Counted from the first letter of the stretch, positions 35,575 through 44,433 are shown. The stretch is DNA of 64,000 nucleotides from Nakamurella aerolata (GCF_013002705.1 NZ_JABEND010000008.1:62001-126000), one strand, 5' to 3'. Made by a program: numbers and translations. Notes: generated from the sequence alone by a model not told the origin.

Positions 35575-37992
35575 ATGGCCAGCACCATCAGCTTCCAGTT
35601 CGGGACCGGGGACCCGCTGAAGCTCAACGCGGTCGCCGACATCGACGGCGACGGCCGGCCCGACGCCGCTGTGATCAGCTTTCCCGGCGCCGACGCCGAC
35701 AATCCGGACGCCCAGTCGCGCGACATCGCGTTCGACTCCAACGGCGACGGCAAGGTCGACATCATTTTGGTGGACTCGAACGGCGACGGGAACTACGACG
35801 TCGGCTATGTCGATGCCGCCGGCAAGGGCAGCTGGACCGATGAGGTCGAGGCACCGACCGGTTTGCTGCTCAGCCTCTTCCCGGAGTTGAAGTCGGCGAA
35901 GGTGACCGACGTCGACCCGGCGCAGCACCCCGCCGGCGGACCGGCCGCCGATGCCGCGGCCGACGACGCCGGGACGAGCGGCGCCGACACCGCGCTGTCG
36001 CCGCAGGCCGAATCGAGCGCATCCGACGCCGCCGGCGCGCACGCCGCGAGCGCGCAACCGGCGAATCATCGCCAGGATCCGGCACCGCCCGGTGACGACT
36101 CACAACCGGACGCCGGCGCCCCAGGTGCCGGGAACAATTCAGCAAACGACAAGGGCGACAACAACAACGGCGGTTCCGATGCCGCCACTACCAAGGGGGA
36201 CGACGTGCAGACCGAGAGTCCGAAGGATCCGAACGCAGAGGGCGTTGCGCCCACCAAGACCGGTTTCGATCCGTCCAAGCAGGCCGGCGATCCGAACGCA
36301 GCAGGGCAGGACGGTGGCAAGCCGGACGACCCGAAGCCGACCGAGCCGATCCCGGCGGAATCCACTCCGCCCGGCGGCAGCGACTCCGGCAAGACCCCGA
36401 CCGAGCCGATCCCGGCGGAATCCACTCCGCCCGGCGGTAGCGACAAGGGTGCGACCGAGCCGATCCCGGCCCAGTCGACCCCGGCGGGGACGGACCCGAA
36501 CGCCGAGGGTCAGGCGCCGACCAAGACCGGCGAGGACCCGACTGCTGGGCAGGACGGCGGGCAGCCGGGCGAAGGCTCCGGAGCTGGGACGCCCAGCTCC
36601 GGCGACCTGACCGGCAGCGGTGATCAGCCGGGCAGCACCGACGGCACTGACGGCACCGGCAGCGCGGCGGGTGGGACCGGCGGCGCCGGTGGTGACGCCG
36701 GCGCTGGTCCGGAGGGCGCCGGTTCGGCTGGTAGCGGTTCGGAAGGTGCGGGCTCGGCTGGTTCTGGTTCGCAAGGTGCCGGTTCGGCTGGCGCTGGTTC
36801 GGCTGGCGCCGGTTCGGAAGGCGCCGGTTCGGAAGGCGCCGGTTCGGAAGGTGCCGGTTCGCCGGGAACTGCTGGAAGCTCGGGGACCGACGGCAGCACG
36901 CCGACGACGCCGGTACCGGCGGAGTCGGGCGCCAGCAGTGCGTCCGGAAACCCGGCAGCGGACGGCCCCGAGCTGGAGTACCAGTTCGGGTCGCAGACCT
37001 ACTCCGATCCGGCGAACGTCGACGTGGACGGCAACGGCACCGCCGACGGCATCAAGGTCGACTTCGACGGCACCGGCTACAAGGACTCCATCGCCTGGGA
37101 TTCCGACGGTGACGGCAAGGTCGACACCATTCTGGTGTCAAGCAAGCACGACGGCACCTACGACGTCGCCTATTACGACCACAGCGGCGGCGGCAAGTGG
37201 GACAGCAGCGAGGCGATCGACAAGACGGTGGACGTCGGCGAGATCGGCTCCCCGACGGGCACCGTGCTGCAGTACTCGTTCGGCAGCGACAGCTCGGCCA
37301 CCCAGACCTTCTCCGGCGCCGCGGACACCGACGTCGACGGCGACGGCAAGGCCGACGGGATCAAGCTGGATTTCGACGGCTCCGGCCAGAAGGACGCGGT
37401 GGCCTGGGATTCCGACGGTGACGGCAAGGTCGACACCATTCTGGTGTCGAGCAAGCACGACGGCACCTACGACGTCGCCTACCACGACCCGCAGGGCAAC
37501 GGGCGCTGGAACGTCGCCGAGCAGATCGACGGTGACGTCAACGCCGGCCGGGTCGACGGCGCGCAGGCCGGTGCCGGCGCTGGTTCCGGTGCAGCGGCCC
37601 AGCCCCCCGCCGCGGAGCCGCCGACGCCCCCGGCATCGGGTGACGACACGGCCGGCGCCGACGGCGCCAGTGGGGACAGCTCCGGCGGCAGCTTCGAGGG
37701 ATTCGACGAGGCCGACGGCCAGGCCGGGTCCGCCGATCTGAGCACCGATCCCGGTGCCGGAGACTTCCCTGACACGGAAGGTTCCGATCCGAACGCGGCG
37801 AGCGGGAGCGAGGCGGGGTACCAGCCGGGCGGCTCCGAAGCCGGTGCGCAGGAGCCGGCATGGGTCGACCAGCTGGGCGGGGAGACCGGCAGCGACGACA
37901 GCGCCAGCTACGTGCAGCAGCCGGACGCCGGCGGCGACGACATCGTGTCGGCGGACGCCCAGCAGTTCGCGAACGACTTCCACACCTTCTGA
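35575..37992 (+). CDS. Large repeat protein with three calcium-loop (DxDGDG) domains
   Basis: 805 aa, very acidic. Three domains of about 95 residues at roughly 1-95, 462-560 and 561-665 each carry two to three EF-hand/dockerin-like loops: ADIDGDGRPDA, DSNGDGKVDIILVDSNGDGN, WDSDGDGKVDTILVSS. Domains 2 and 3 share nearly identical DNA over about 85 nt (around 37093-37177 and 37402-37486). Between domains 1 and 2 lies about 360 residues of low complexity, including three TEPIPAESTPPGGSD-like blocks and a run of GAGSE/GAGSA pentapeptides. The C-terminus is acidic (ADAQQFANDFHTF). No signal peptide, so either intracellular or exported by a non-Sec route. The domain recalls DUF6802-type proteins from memory; unverified. 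Confidence 0.8.
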   Translation: MASTISFQFGTGDPLKLNAVADIDGDGRPDAAVISFPGADADNPDAQSRDIAFDSNGDGKVDIILVDSNGDGNYDVGYVDAAGKGSWTDEVEAPTGLLLSLFPELKSAKVTDVDPAQHPAGGPAADAAADDAGTSGADTALSPQAESSASDAAGAHAASAQPANHRQDPAPPGDDSQPDAGAPGAGNNSANDKGDNNNGGSDAATTKGDDVQTESPKDPNAEGVAPTKTGFDPSKQAGDPNAAGQDGGKPDDPKPTEPIPAESTPPGGSDSGKTPTEPIPAESTPPGGSDKGATEPIPAQSTPAGTDPNAEGQAPTKTGEDPTAGQDGGQPGEGSGAGTPSSGDLTGSGDQPGSTDGTDGTGSAAGGTGGAGGDAGAGPEGAGSAGSGSEGAGSAGSGSQGAGSAGAGSAGAGSEGAGSEGAGSEGAGSPGTAGSSGTDGSTPTTPVPAESGASSASGNPAADGPELEYQFGSQTYSDPANVDVDGNGTADGIKVDFDGTGYKDSIAWDSDGDGKVDTILVSSKHDGTYDVAYYDHSGGGKWDSSEAIDKTVDVGEIGSPTGTVLQYSFGSDSSATQTFSGAADTDVDGDGKADGIKLDFDGSGQKDAVAWDSDGDGKVDTILVSSKHDGTYDVAYHDPQGNGRWNVAEQIDGDVNAGRVDGAQAGAGAGSGAAAQPPAAEPPTPPASGDDTAGADGASGDSSGGSFEGFDEADGQAGSADLSTDPGAGDFPDTEGSDPNAASGSEAGYQPGGSEAGAQEPAWVDQLGGETGSDDSASYVQQPDAGGDDIVSADAQQFANDFHTF
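36715..36870 (+). repeat. 15-bp tandem repeat encoding GAGSE/GAGSA pentapeptides
   Basis: About ten 15-bp units of the type GGCGCCGGTTCGGAA with substitutions; the last three to four copies are almost identical. In frame within the calcium-loop protein. Confidence 0.85.
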
Positions 37993-38084
37993 TCCGTCCG
38001 CTCCGTACCTTCTGATCCGTCTGCACCGTCTGCTCGTCGACAGCCGGCTGACCACACGAGCAGCACGGGGCAGGCCGGAGCAGT

Positions 38085-38117
38085 GATCACCGGGCCCGTA
38101 CCGCGGGCCCGGTGATC
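38085..38117. terminator. Strong bidirectional terminator hairpin
   Basis: Perfect 14-bp stem GATCACCGGGCCCG (38085-38098) / CGGGCCCGGTGATC (38104-38117) with a 5-nt loop, between two convergent genes. Confidence 0.8.
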
Positions 38118-38122
38118 GCGTT

Positions 38123-38656
38123 TCAGCGCCGCGCCGCTTCGATGACGCGTTCGATCGGGTCGGCGAGTTCGGCGAAGGAGCCTTGCAGCGCAACGCGTTC
38201 GCCGTTCAGGAAGAACGTCGGGGTGCCGTTGACGCCGCTGCGCAGTCCGCTGTCCACCTGATCTTGGATGCGGTTGCGGTAGGTGCCCTCGCGCAGCGCG
38301 GTCTCCAGGTCGTCGACGCCGAGGTCCAGCTCGCGGACCAGCGCGGTGTAGAGCTCGGGGCCGAGACGTTCCTGGTTGTCGTAGAGAGTGTCGTGGGCCT
38401 GCCAGAACTTGTCGTTGGCTCCGCAGAACTCGGCGGTCTCCGCCGCCGGCAGCGCCTGCGGATGGATCTCGGGGATCGGGAAGTTGCGGAAACAGAACCG
38501 CAACCCGTCGCCGAACTGTTGTTGCAGCTGCTTGATGATGCCGAAAGCCTCGCCGCAGTACGGGCATTGGTAGTCGCCGTACTCGACCAGGGTGGCCGGT
38601 GCGTCGGCCGGGCCCTGAACGTAGTCGTCCGGTCCGACGGGTGGGTGCAACGTCAT
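38123..38656 (-). CDS. DsbA-like thioredoxin-fold protein (CPYC), cytosolic
   Basis: 177 aa from the ATG at 38656 with GAGGAG upstream; a 46-codon extension overlaps the peroxiredoxin gene and is not protein-like. Thioredoxin_4/DsbA fold: VEYGDYQCPYCGEAF (active-site Cys31, Cys34), FRNFPIPEIHPQA, and the cis-Pro loop VNGTPTFFLNGERV. Two further Cys occur (RFCFRN, AEFCGAND). No signal peptide, unlike exported DsbA, so it works inside the cell as a reductase or isomerase. It starts 13 nt after the peroxiredoxin gene, suggesting it reduces that enzyme. Confidence 0.9.
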   Translation of the reverse strand: MTLHPPVGPDDYVQGPADAPATLVEYGDYQCPYCGEAFGIIKQLQQQFGDGLRFCFRNFPIPEIHPQALPAAETAEFCGANDKFWQAHDTLYDNQERLGPELYTALVRELDLGVDDLETALREGTYRNRIQDQVDSGLRSGVNGTPTFFLNGERVALQGSFAELADPIERVIEAARR

Positions 38657-38669
38657 GGCGGTGCGCTCC

Positions 38670-39230
38670 TCACTGCTGGGCGGGTGTTGTGGTGGAACTG
38701 GTGTGCTGCAGGCGATCCAGCGCGTCGAGCACGCCGTCCACGCCTGGGTTGATGGCGGTGGGAGACAAGTAGCTCCAGAAGATGACACCGGCACCGTCGA
38801 TCACGAACAGGGCACGTTTGTCGAACCCGCCCTGTTCGTCGTACACGCCGTAGCTGCGCGCGACGGCACCCTTGGGCTGGTAGTCGGCGAGCAGATCGAA
38901 ACCGAGTTTGCGGTCCTGCTCGAAGGCCTGGTGCGACCACACGCTGTCGACCGAGATGCCCAGCACGGTCGCGTTGTACTTGCGCAGCAACGGCAATGCC
39001 TGGTTGAACACCAGCAGCTCGTCGCCGCAGACCGGGCTCCAGTCGGCCGGGTAGAACACCAGCACCACCGGATTGCCCCGCAGTTCGGACAGTGAGAGTT
39101 CTTGATCGGCAGTGGCTTTCAGGGTGAAGTCGGGGGCGCTGACGCCGGGCTGCAGCAGGCCGGCAGGCTCGGCGGCGGGCTCGGCGGCGGGCGCGGCGGC
39201 GGGCGCGGCGGCGGAACTGTTTGTTGTCAT
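38670..39230 (-). CDS. Peroxiredoxin (AhpC/TSA family, single cysteine)
   Basis: Thiol peroxidase, 186 aa. A 25-residue Ala/Pro/Glu-rich head precedes the fold: APDFTLKATADQELSLSELR, active site FYPADWSPVCGDEL with peroxidatic Cys68, and the typical GISVDSVWSHQAF helix. Cys68 is the only cysteine, so it must be a 1-Cys enzyme (AhpE/BCP-like) that needs an external thiol; the CPYC protein encoded 13 nt downstream is a good candidate. Same strand as the luciferase-like gene 79 nt upstream. Confidence 0.93.
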   Translation of the reverse strand: MTTNSSAAAPAAAPAAEPAAEPAGLLQPGVSAPDFTLKATADQELSLSELRGNPVVLVFYPADWSPVCGDELLVFNQALPLLRKYNATVLGISVDSVWSHQAFEQDRKLGFDLLADYQPKGAVARSYGVYDEQGGFDKRALFVIDGAGVIFWSYLSPTAINPGVDGVLDALDRLQHTSSTTTPAQQ

Positions 39231-39309
39231 GGTCTGGTCTTTCTCGTGGTCTTTCAGGGCGACTGTTGCTGCCGGCGGTCCAGTGGCCGGCGACGGCGGG
39301 GCGGCCGGG

Positions 39310-40323
39310 CTATCGCGGGGCGAGGCCCCAGGCGTCGGCGAGCAGTTGGTACGAGCGGGTCCGCAGCGCCGGGTCGTAGGTGTAGGTGACGGTGATCAGT
39401 TCGTCGACGCCGAGGTCGGCAACGATCGCCTCCAGCTGGGCGACAACGGTGTCGGGGGAGCCGACAGCGCGGACCTGCTGGAAATCTTCGATGAACGCCA
39501 CCACTTCGCGCGGTAGCACCGAGCTCAGCTCGTCCACCGGCGGCTGCAGCGGGGTGCGGCGGCCGGTGCGGATCCCGGCGGCCAGCTGCTGCGCTGTGGT
39601 GAACAGGTAGTGCGCCTCGGCGTCGGTCGGTGCCACCAGCACGTTCACCCCGGCCATCGCGTACGGCTCGCGCAGCTCGGCGGTGGCGAACTCGTCGGAG
39701 AACCTGGCGCGGTAGAGCTCGAGTGCCTGGTGCCGCAGCTGCGGCGCGAAGTGCGAGGCGAACGCGTACGGCAGGCCGAGATAGGCGGCGATCGCCGCGC
39801 CGTCAAGGCTGGAGCCGAGCATCCACAGCGGCACATCGGTGCCGTGGCCGGGCCGGGCGCTGACCCCGCCGGGGGCCGGTCCGTCGCCGAGGTAGTTGTG
39901 CAGGTCGACGACGTCCTGGACGAAGGTGTCGGCGCCGGCCGCGCCGCGGCGCAGGGCCGCGGCGGTGACCGGGTCGGTGCCGGGTGCGCGACCCAGACCG
40001 AGGTCGATCCGGTCGCCGTACATCTCGGCCAGGGTGCCGTAGTACTCGGCGACCATCAGCGGGCTGTGGTTGGGCAGCATCACCCCGCCGGAGCCGAGCC
40101 GGATACCGGTGGTGTGCTCGGCGGCCCGCGCGATCAGCAACGACGTCGCCGACGAGGCGAAGGTCTGGGTGTTGTGGTGCTCGGCGTACCAATACCGTTG
40201 GTAGCCAAGCGAATCCGCGAGCCTGGCCAACTCGACCGATTGGTTCAGCGCGTCGGCGGTGGTGCTGCCGTCGGCGATCGGGACCAGGTCGAGGACGGAC
40301 AGTGGCACACGCGAATCGCTCAT
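39310..40323 (-). CDS. LLM-class flavin-dependent oxidoreductase
   Basis: Luciferase-like monooxygenase fold, 337 aa, MsnO8/YwcH-like group. Motifs: LSVLDLVPIADGSTTADAL, RYWYAEHHNTQTFASSATSL, GSGGVMLPNHSPLMVAEYYG, LAEMYGDRIDLGLGRAPGTD and LWMLGSSLDGAAIAAYLGLP. It uses FMN (or F420) for oxidation of an unknown substrate. It could be co-transcribed with the downstream peroxiredoxin and CPYC protein. Its upstream region is a 423-nt repeat-rich gap. Confidence 0.92.
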   Translation of the reverse strand: MSDSRVPLSVLDLVPIADGSTTADALNQSVELARLADSLGYQRYWYAEHHNTQTFASSATSLLIARAAEHTTGIRLGSGGVMLPNHSPLMVAEYYGTLAEMYGDRIDLGLGRAPGTDPVTAAALRRGAAGADTFVQDVVDLHNYLGDGPAPGGVSARPGHGTDVPLWMLGSSLDGAAIAAYLGLPYAFASHFAPQLRHQALELYRARFSDEFATAELREPYAMAGVNVLVAPTDAEAHYLFTTAQQLAAGIRTGRRTPLQPPVDELSSVLPREVVAFIEDFQQVRAVGSPDTVVAQLEAIVADLGVDELITVTYTYDPALRTRSYQLLADAWGLAPR

Positions 40324-40746
40324 AACGGCGGCTTCCTTCCGTGGCGACCTCCGCCTCGGGCAAGGCGTCCGGTCCCAGCCTCGACGCTAATCCAGTTCGC
40401 CCGACAATGCCCGGCCGTCTTCCCGATCGGCGCCGTGGCGCGTGGGTTGTTGTCCAGGCCGCCAGGTTTGACGCTTCCTGCCAACAGTGCGCTTGCGGTG
40501 TTGGCCGGAACTGCAGTGTTGACCGGAACAGCAGCGTCGGCCGGATTGCGGTGTCGTCGGGATTGCACCGTCGGCCGGAATTGCGGCGTTGGCGGATGGC
40601 CCTGCCGGTGGGATTACCCTGTCGGCCGATTGCCCTGCCGACGGGATTGCCCTGCTGCCGAAGCAGCCGCCTGCTCGATCTGCGTGCGGGGATGACGATT
40701 CGGGCGCCTTGAATCTAACATCGGTGTCAGGTTTCATGCTGGTCGG
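40324..40746. other. 423-nt divergent intergenic region with degenerate repeats
   Basis: No gene is supported; open frames here are repeats read through. The centre (40498-40660) is a degenerate 16-18-bp tandem repeat. TAACAT (40716-40721), and CATGCT ending 6 nt before the next start, are candidate -10 boxes for the Old Yellow Enzyme gene. Confidence 0.6.
40498..40660. repeat. Degenerate 16-18-bp tandem repeat, about nine units
   Basis: Units such as GTGTTGGCCGGAACTGCA (40498-40515), GTGTTGACCGGAACAGCA (40516-40533), GCGTCGGCCGGATTGCG, CCGTCGGCCGGAATTGCG and GCCGACGGGATTGCCCT share the core GTYGGCCGGAWTGC. Non-coding. Confidence 0.75.
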
Positions 40747-41886
40747 GTGACCAGTTCAGCCGCCACCTCCGCAACCAGCCCACCCTCGTCCCTGTTCGAC
40801 CCACTGCCGCTACCGGCCTTCACCGCGCCGAACCGCATCGTGATGGCCCCGATGACCAGGCTGCGAGCCGAGCCGGACGGCACCCCAACGCCCGAGATGG
40901 CCGACTTCTACGCCCAGCGTGCCGGCGCCGGATTCCAAGTGTCCGAAGGGATATGGCCACACAGCGCCGGCCAGAGCGAGTGGCGGGTGCCCGGCCTGGC
41001 GACCGCCGGCAACGTCGCCGGCTGGCGCACCGTCACCGGTGCGGTGCACGCCGCCGGCGGACGGATCGTCGCGCAGCTGATGCACGGCGGGCGCAAGGGC
41101 CATCCCGACGCCAGGTACGACGGCAGCGCGCCGGCCGGCGCATCGGCGGTGGCCGACCCCGAGTGGGTGCACCTTCCCGCAGGCGGCAAGGCACCGTCGC
41201 CGGTGCCGCGGGTGCTCAGCCCGGCGGACATCGCCGCCGTCGTCGCCCAGCATGCCGCCGCGGCCCGCAACGCCGTTGCGGCCGGGTTCGACGGGGTGGA
41301 GCTGCACGCCGCCAACAGTTACCTCACCCACCAGTTCCTCGCCGACAACACCAACCTGCGCACCGACGGTTACGGCGGCAGCATCACCGGCCGGATCCGA
41401 CTGGCCCTGGAGTTGGTGCAGGCGCTGGCCGACGCGATCGGCGCCGAGCGCGTCGGGATCCGGCTCTCCCCCGCAAACCCGCAGTTCGCCATGGTGGAGC
41501 GCGACCCGGCGCCGCTGTACCGCACCTTGGTCGGCGAGTTGGACCGGATCGGCCTTGGCTATCTGCACCTGACCGACAACGACGCCTACCCCGCGCTGAC
41601 CGACCTTCGGCCGCGCTGGTCCGGGGTGCTGATCGGCAACGTCGGCGAGAACCGCGACGCGACCACGGCGGCAGCCGCCGAGCGAACCCTGGGCGCCGGC
41701 GTGGCCGATGCCATCAGCTTCGGGCGCGGATTCCTGGTCAATCCCGATCTGCCGCATCGCCTTCGCGCCGGGTTGCCGTGGAACCCGCTCGACCATGCGC
41801 ATCTCTACACGCCCGGGCCGGTGGGCTACACCGATTACCCGACGGCGACTACCGACGCCGCGCCAAAGCAGGTTAGGCTGTCCTAA
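40747..41886 (+). CDS. NADH:flavin oxidoreductase, Old Yellow Enzyme family
   Basis: FMN-dependent ene-reductase (NemA/YqjM-like TIM barrel), 379 aa, GTG start. Features: FTAPNRIVMAPMTRLRAEPD, GGRIVAQLMHGGRKGHP, and the substrate-anchoring pair His and Asn in GVELHAANSYLTHQFL, followed by the family signature TDGYGGSITGRIRLALEL. C-terminal phosphate-binding part: LIGNVGE and AISFGRGFLVNPDLPHRLR. Acts on electron-poor alkenes or nitro compounds; physiological substrate unknown. Its stop codon is part of the iron box that precedes the siderophore-interacting protein gene. Confidence 0.94.
   Translation: MTSSAATSATSPPSSLFDPLPLPAFTAPNRIVMAPMTRLRAEPDGTPTPEMADFYAQRAGAGFQVSEGIWPHSAGQSEWRVPGLATAGNVAGWRTVTGAVHAAGGRIVAQLMHGGRKGHPDARYDGSAPAGASAVADPEWVHLPAGGKAPSPVPRVLSPADIAAVVAQHAAAARNAVAAGFDGVELHAANSYLTHQFLADNTNLRTDGYGGSITGRIRLALELVQALADAIGAERVGIRLSPANPQFAMVERDPAPLYRTLVGELDRIGLGYLHLTDNDAYPALTDLRPRWSGVLIGNVGENRDATTAAAAERTLGAGVADAISFGRGFLVNPDLPHRLRAGLPWNPLDHAHLYTPGPVGYTDYPTATTDAAPKQVRLS
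41868..41886 (+). promoter_or_regulatory. IdeR/DtxR iron box upstream of the siderophore-interacting protein gene
   Basis: GCAGGTTAGGCTGTCCTAA matches 15 of 19 positions of the DtxR/IdeR consensus (TTAGGTTAGGCTAACCTAA). It overlaps the stop of the oxidoreductase gene and ends 34 nt before the ATG at 41921. Iron-replete repression of the downstream gene is predicted. Confidence 0.7.
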
Positions 41887-41920
41887 TCCCACCGGACCGC
41901 CCGGCGACCAAGGAGGCCAG

Positions 41921-42952
41921 ATGAGCGCGGCCCTCAGCGAGCCCGCAGTGCAACCCAAGGTGCGGCCGTGGACGTTTTTCCACGTCCGGCCCCGGTACGT
42001 GACGAGGCTGTCGCCGCACCTGGTGCGGGTCGGGTTCGCCGCTGCGCCGGGCGCGGACCCTGCGCTGGACGCCTTTGCCGACAACGGTTTTGATCAGCGC
42101 ATCAAGCTGGTGATGCCGCCCGACGGCGGCGATCTGTCCGAGCTGCCGACCGGCGACGGTTGGTGGACCGCGCTGCGGCAGCTTCCCGAGGAGCGTCGCG
42201 CCCAGGTGCGCACCTACACCGTGCGCCGGCTCCGGCAGCGGGACGGCGAGCCCATCGTCGAGGTCGACATGGTGCTGCACACCGACGCCGACGGGCGGCC
42301 GTGCGGCCCGGCATCGCGTTGGCTGGCAAGCATTCTCGGCGACGAGCCCGCTGGTGGTCCCGCCGCGGGCGGTGCCGGCTGCGGGTGGGAGCTACCGGTG
42401 GCACTGCTCGGCCCGGACGCCAGGCATCCCGGCCCGCACGGTGGGCTGGAGTTCGTGCCCGGCTGCCGGGACGATCTGCTGCTGGCCGCCGACGAAACCG
42501 CACTACCCGCCGTCGCGGTGATCCTCGAGCAGCTGGCGGCCGACCACCCGGACGTCACCGGAACCGCCCTGATCGAGGTACCGCACCCCGACGACACCAT
42601 GGAACTGGTGGCGCCGCAGGGCATCTCGGTGCAGTGGCTGCCGCGGAACGGCGTCGGCGGGTACGGCAAGGAGCTGGTCGACGCCGCGTTGCAGTGGCGT
42701 CCCGCCAGAGCATCGAGCAGCGTCGCCGGCACCGCGGAGCCCGCCGACTGGGACGACGAGCTGCATTGGGACACCCCAATGCTCAATGGCGCCGCCGACC
42801 CGAACGCACCGTCCAGCACCCTGGCCTTCGTCGCCGGGGAGGCCGGCGCCGTCAAGACCATCCGGCGGCATCTGGTGGGCCCGTGCGGCCTGCCCCGCGA
42901 CCGCGTCGCCTTCATGGGCTATTGGAAGCTCGGCCGCGCCGAAACTGCTTGA
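41921..42952 (+). CDS. Siderophore-interacting protein (ferric-siderophore reductase, SIP family)
   Basis: 343 aa from ATG 41921 with a perfect AGGAGG. The FAD-binding ferredoxin-reductase-like domain (about 20-155) includes VRTYTVRRLRQRDGEPIVEV and the DMVLHTDADGRPCGPASRW strand. The SIP NAD(P)-binding domain (about 185-340) includes LLAADETALPAVAVILEQLA, LAFVAGEAGAVKTIRRHLV and C-terminal DRVAFMGYWKLGRAE. Such proteins reduce imported ferric siderophores to release iron. The upstream iron box fits iron-starvation induction. Its last 34 nt overlap the convergent MFS gene. Confidence 0.94.
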   Translation: MSAALSEPAVQPKVRPWTFFHVRPRYVTRLSPHLVRVGFAAAPGADPALDAFADNGFDQRIKLVMPPDGGDLSELPTGDGWWTALRQLPEERRAQVRTYTVRRLRQRDGEPIVEVDMVLHTDADGRPCGPASRWLASILGDEPAGGPAAGGAGCGWELPVALLGPDARHPGPHGGLEFVPGCRDDLLLAADETALPAVAVILEQLAADHPDVTGTALIEVPHPDDTMELVAPQGISVQWLPRNGVGGYGKELVDAALQWRPARASSSVAGTAEPADWDDELHWDTPMLNGAADPNAPSSTLAFVAGEAGAVKTIRRHLVGPCGLPRDRVAFMGYWKLGRAETA

Positions 42953-44433
42953 TCGGTGTTGGCCGCCGTGCGGCGCTCCACCACTCCGGTGGCGAGCCAG
43001 TAGCCGAGCGCGCCGAGCAGATACACCGCGCCGACCAGGACCGGGCCGGTGAGGCCGTGCCCGTCGCTGGGCACCAGCCAGACGCCGAGCGCAAAGGCCG
43101 CGACGTAGAAGACGTTGTTGGCGGTGTCGTAGACGGCAAAGACCCGGCCGACGTGGTCGTCGGCGGAGTCGCGTTGCGCGATCGCATCGGCGCACACCTT
43201 CGCCGACTGGTAGCCGTAGGCCAGCACGAACGCCGTCACCATCGTCATCGGCTCGGTGAAGCGGGTGCCGCAGGTCCAGACCACCACCGCGCACACCACC
43301 AGCACCAGCACCAGGAACCGGCACTGCCCCAACAACCGGACGAAGTAGCCGGTGGTCACCGCCCCCACGAACAAGCCGACCCCGGACACCGCGAGCACCT
43401 GGCCCAGCCCGGCCACCCCGGCCGCGAAGATGCCGCTGCCGTGAAAGTGATGCTGGAACAGCAGCAGCACCACCAGGGTGGCGAGCCCGAAACAGAAGCG
43501 CACCAACACGATCAGCCCGACGGCCAACCCGACGGTCGGCCGCACCCACAGGTGGTGAACGCCGGAGAACAGGCCCTGGACGACGGCCAGCAGCGGCTGC
43601 GGCGGCTCATCGGTCTCGTCCGGCCCAAGTGCAGCGCGGGCAAATCGCCTGGCCACCAACGCTGCCGCCAGATAGAACACCGCCACCGCTGCGGTCACCA
43701 CGGCCAGCGGCCCGTGGGTGTCGCCGAGCAGCGAACGCAGCCCGAACGCCACCCCGGCGCCGACCAAGGTAGCTATCGAACCGGCGGTGGTGGCGAGCGC
43801 GTTGGCACCGGTCAGCGAATCGAGCGGGACGGTGTGCGGGATGCTCGCCGACAAACCGGACCCGACAAACCGGGACGTCCCGGTGACGAACAACGCAGCG
43901 ACGAAGAGCACCCCGTAGGGCGCGTCCAACGCAAGGATCCCGGCGACGGCGAGCACCAGCACCGCACGTAACACGTTGGCCCACACCAACACCTGACGCC
44001 GCGACCACCGATCCAGCAACGCCCCGGCGAACGGGCCGAGCACCGAGTACGGCAACAGCAGCACCGCAAACCCCGCGGCGATCTCGGCGGCCGAGGTGCT
44101 GTGCTCGGGAGAGAACAGCACCGCGCCGGCCAGCGCACCCTGGAATGCACCATCGCCAAGGGCACCCAGCAGCCGCAGCAGGATCAGCCGGCGCAGGCCG
44201 GCCAGAGCCAGCAGCGCCTTCGGGCCACGCACGCTCGGGTCGGTGCCGGCCGGTGCGCCGTCCGGGTCGGCGGGTGGAGGCGCATCCGCGTCGCCGGGGC
44301 GGAGCGCCGGGTCGGCCGCCGGAGGGTGGTTCCGATCGGCGCTCGTCGGGTCGGCGCCGATCGGTACGCGGCCGGTCGGTTCGGCGCCGGCGGGTGCGGG
44401 GTTGGTCTGAGTGGGATGGGTGTCAGTGGGCAT
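42919..44433 (-). CDS. MFS transporter (possible siderophore exporter)
   Basis: 504 aa from ATG 44433; a Pro/Asp-rich cytosolic head of 75 residues precedes about 12 membrane segments. Typical MFS_3/EntS-like features: LLRLLGALGDGAFQGALAGA at helix 1, LLPYSVLGPFAGALLDRWSR and RRQVLVWANVLRAVLVLAVA (loop 2-3 motif). The second half includes VRFCFGLATLVVLLLFQHHF. Its 3' end overlaps the SIP gene by 34 nt in the convergent direction. Placement next to SIP suggests siderophore export, but drug or metabolite efflux is equally possible from sequence alone. Confidence 0.85.
   Translation of the reverse strand: MPTDTHPTQTNPAPAGAEPTGRVPIGADPTSADRNHPPAADPALRPGDADAPPPADPDGAPAGTDPSVRGPKALLALAGLRRLILLRLLGALGDGAFQGALAGAVLFSPEHSTSAAEIAAGFAVLLLPYSVLGPFAGALLDRWSRRQVLVWANVLRAVLVLAVAGILALDAPYGVLFVAALFVTGTSRFVGSGLSASIPHTVPLDSLTGANALATTAGSIATLVGAGVAFGLRSLLGDTHGPLAVVTAAVAVFYLAAALVARRFARAALGPDETDEPPQPLLAVVQGLFSGVHHLWVRPTVGLAVGLIVLVRFCFGLATLVVLLLFQHHFHGSGIFAAGVAGLGQVLAVSGVGLFVGAVTTGYFVRLLGQCRFLVLVLVVCAVVVWTCGTRFTEPMTMVTAFVLAYGYQSAKVCADAIAQRDSADDHVGRVFAVYDTANNVFYVAAFALGVWLVPSDGHGLTGPVLVGAVYLLGALGYWLATGVVERRTAANTDQAVSARPSFQ

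Noticed and set aside
38657-38794. Longer start of the CPYC protein
   Set aside because: The 46 extra codons overlap the peroxiredoxin gene on the same strand and give a Ser/Thr/Pro string; GAGGAG supports ATG 38656.
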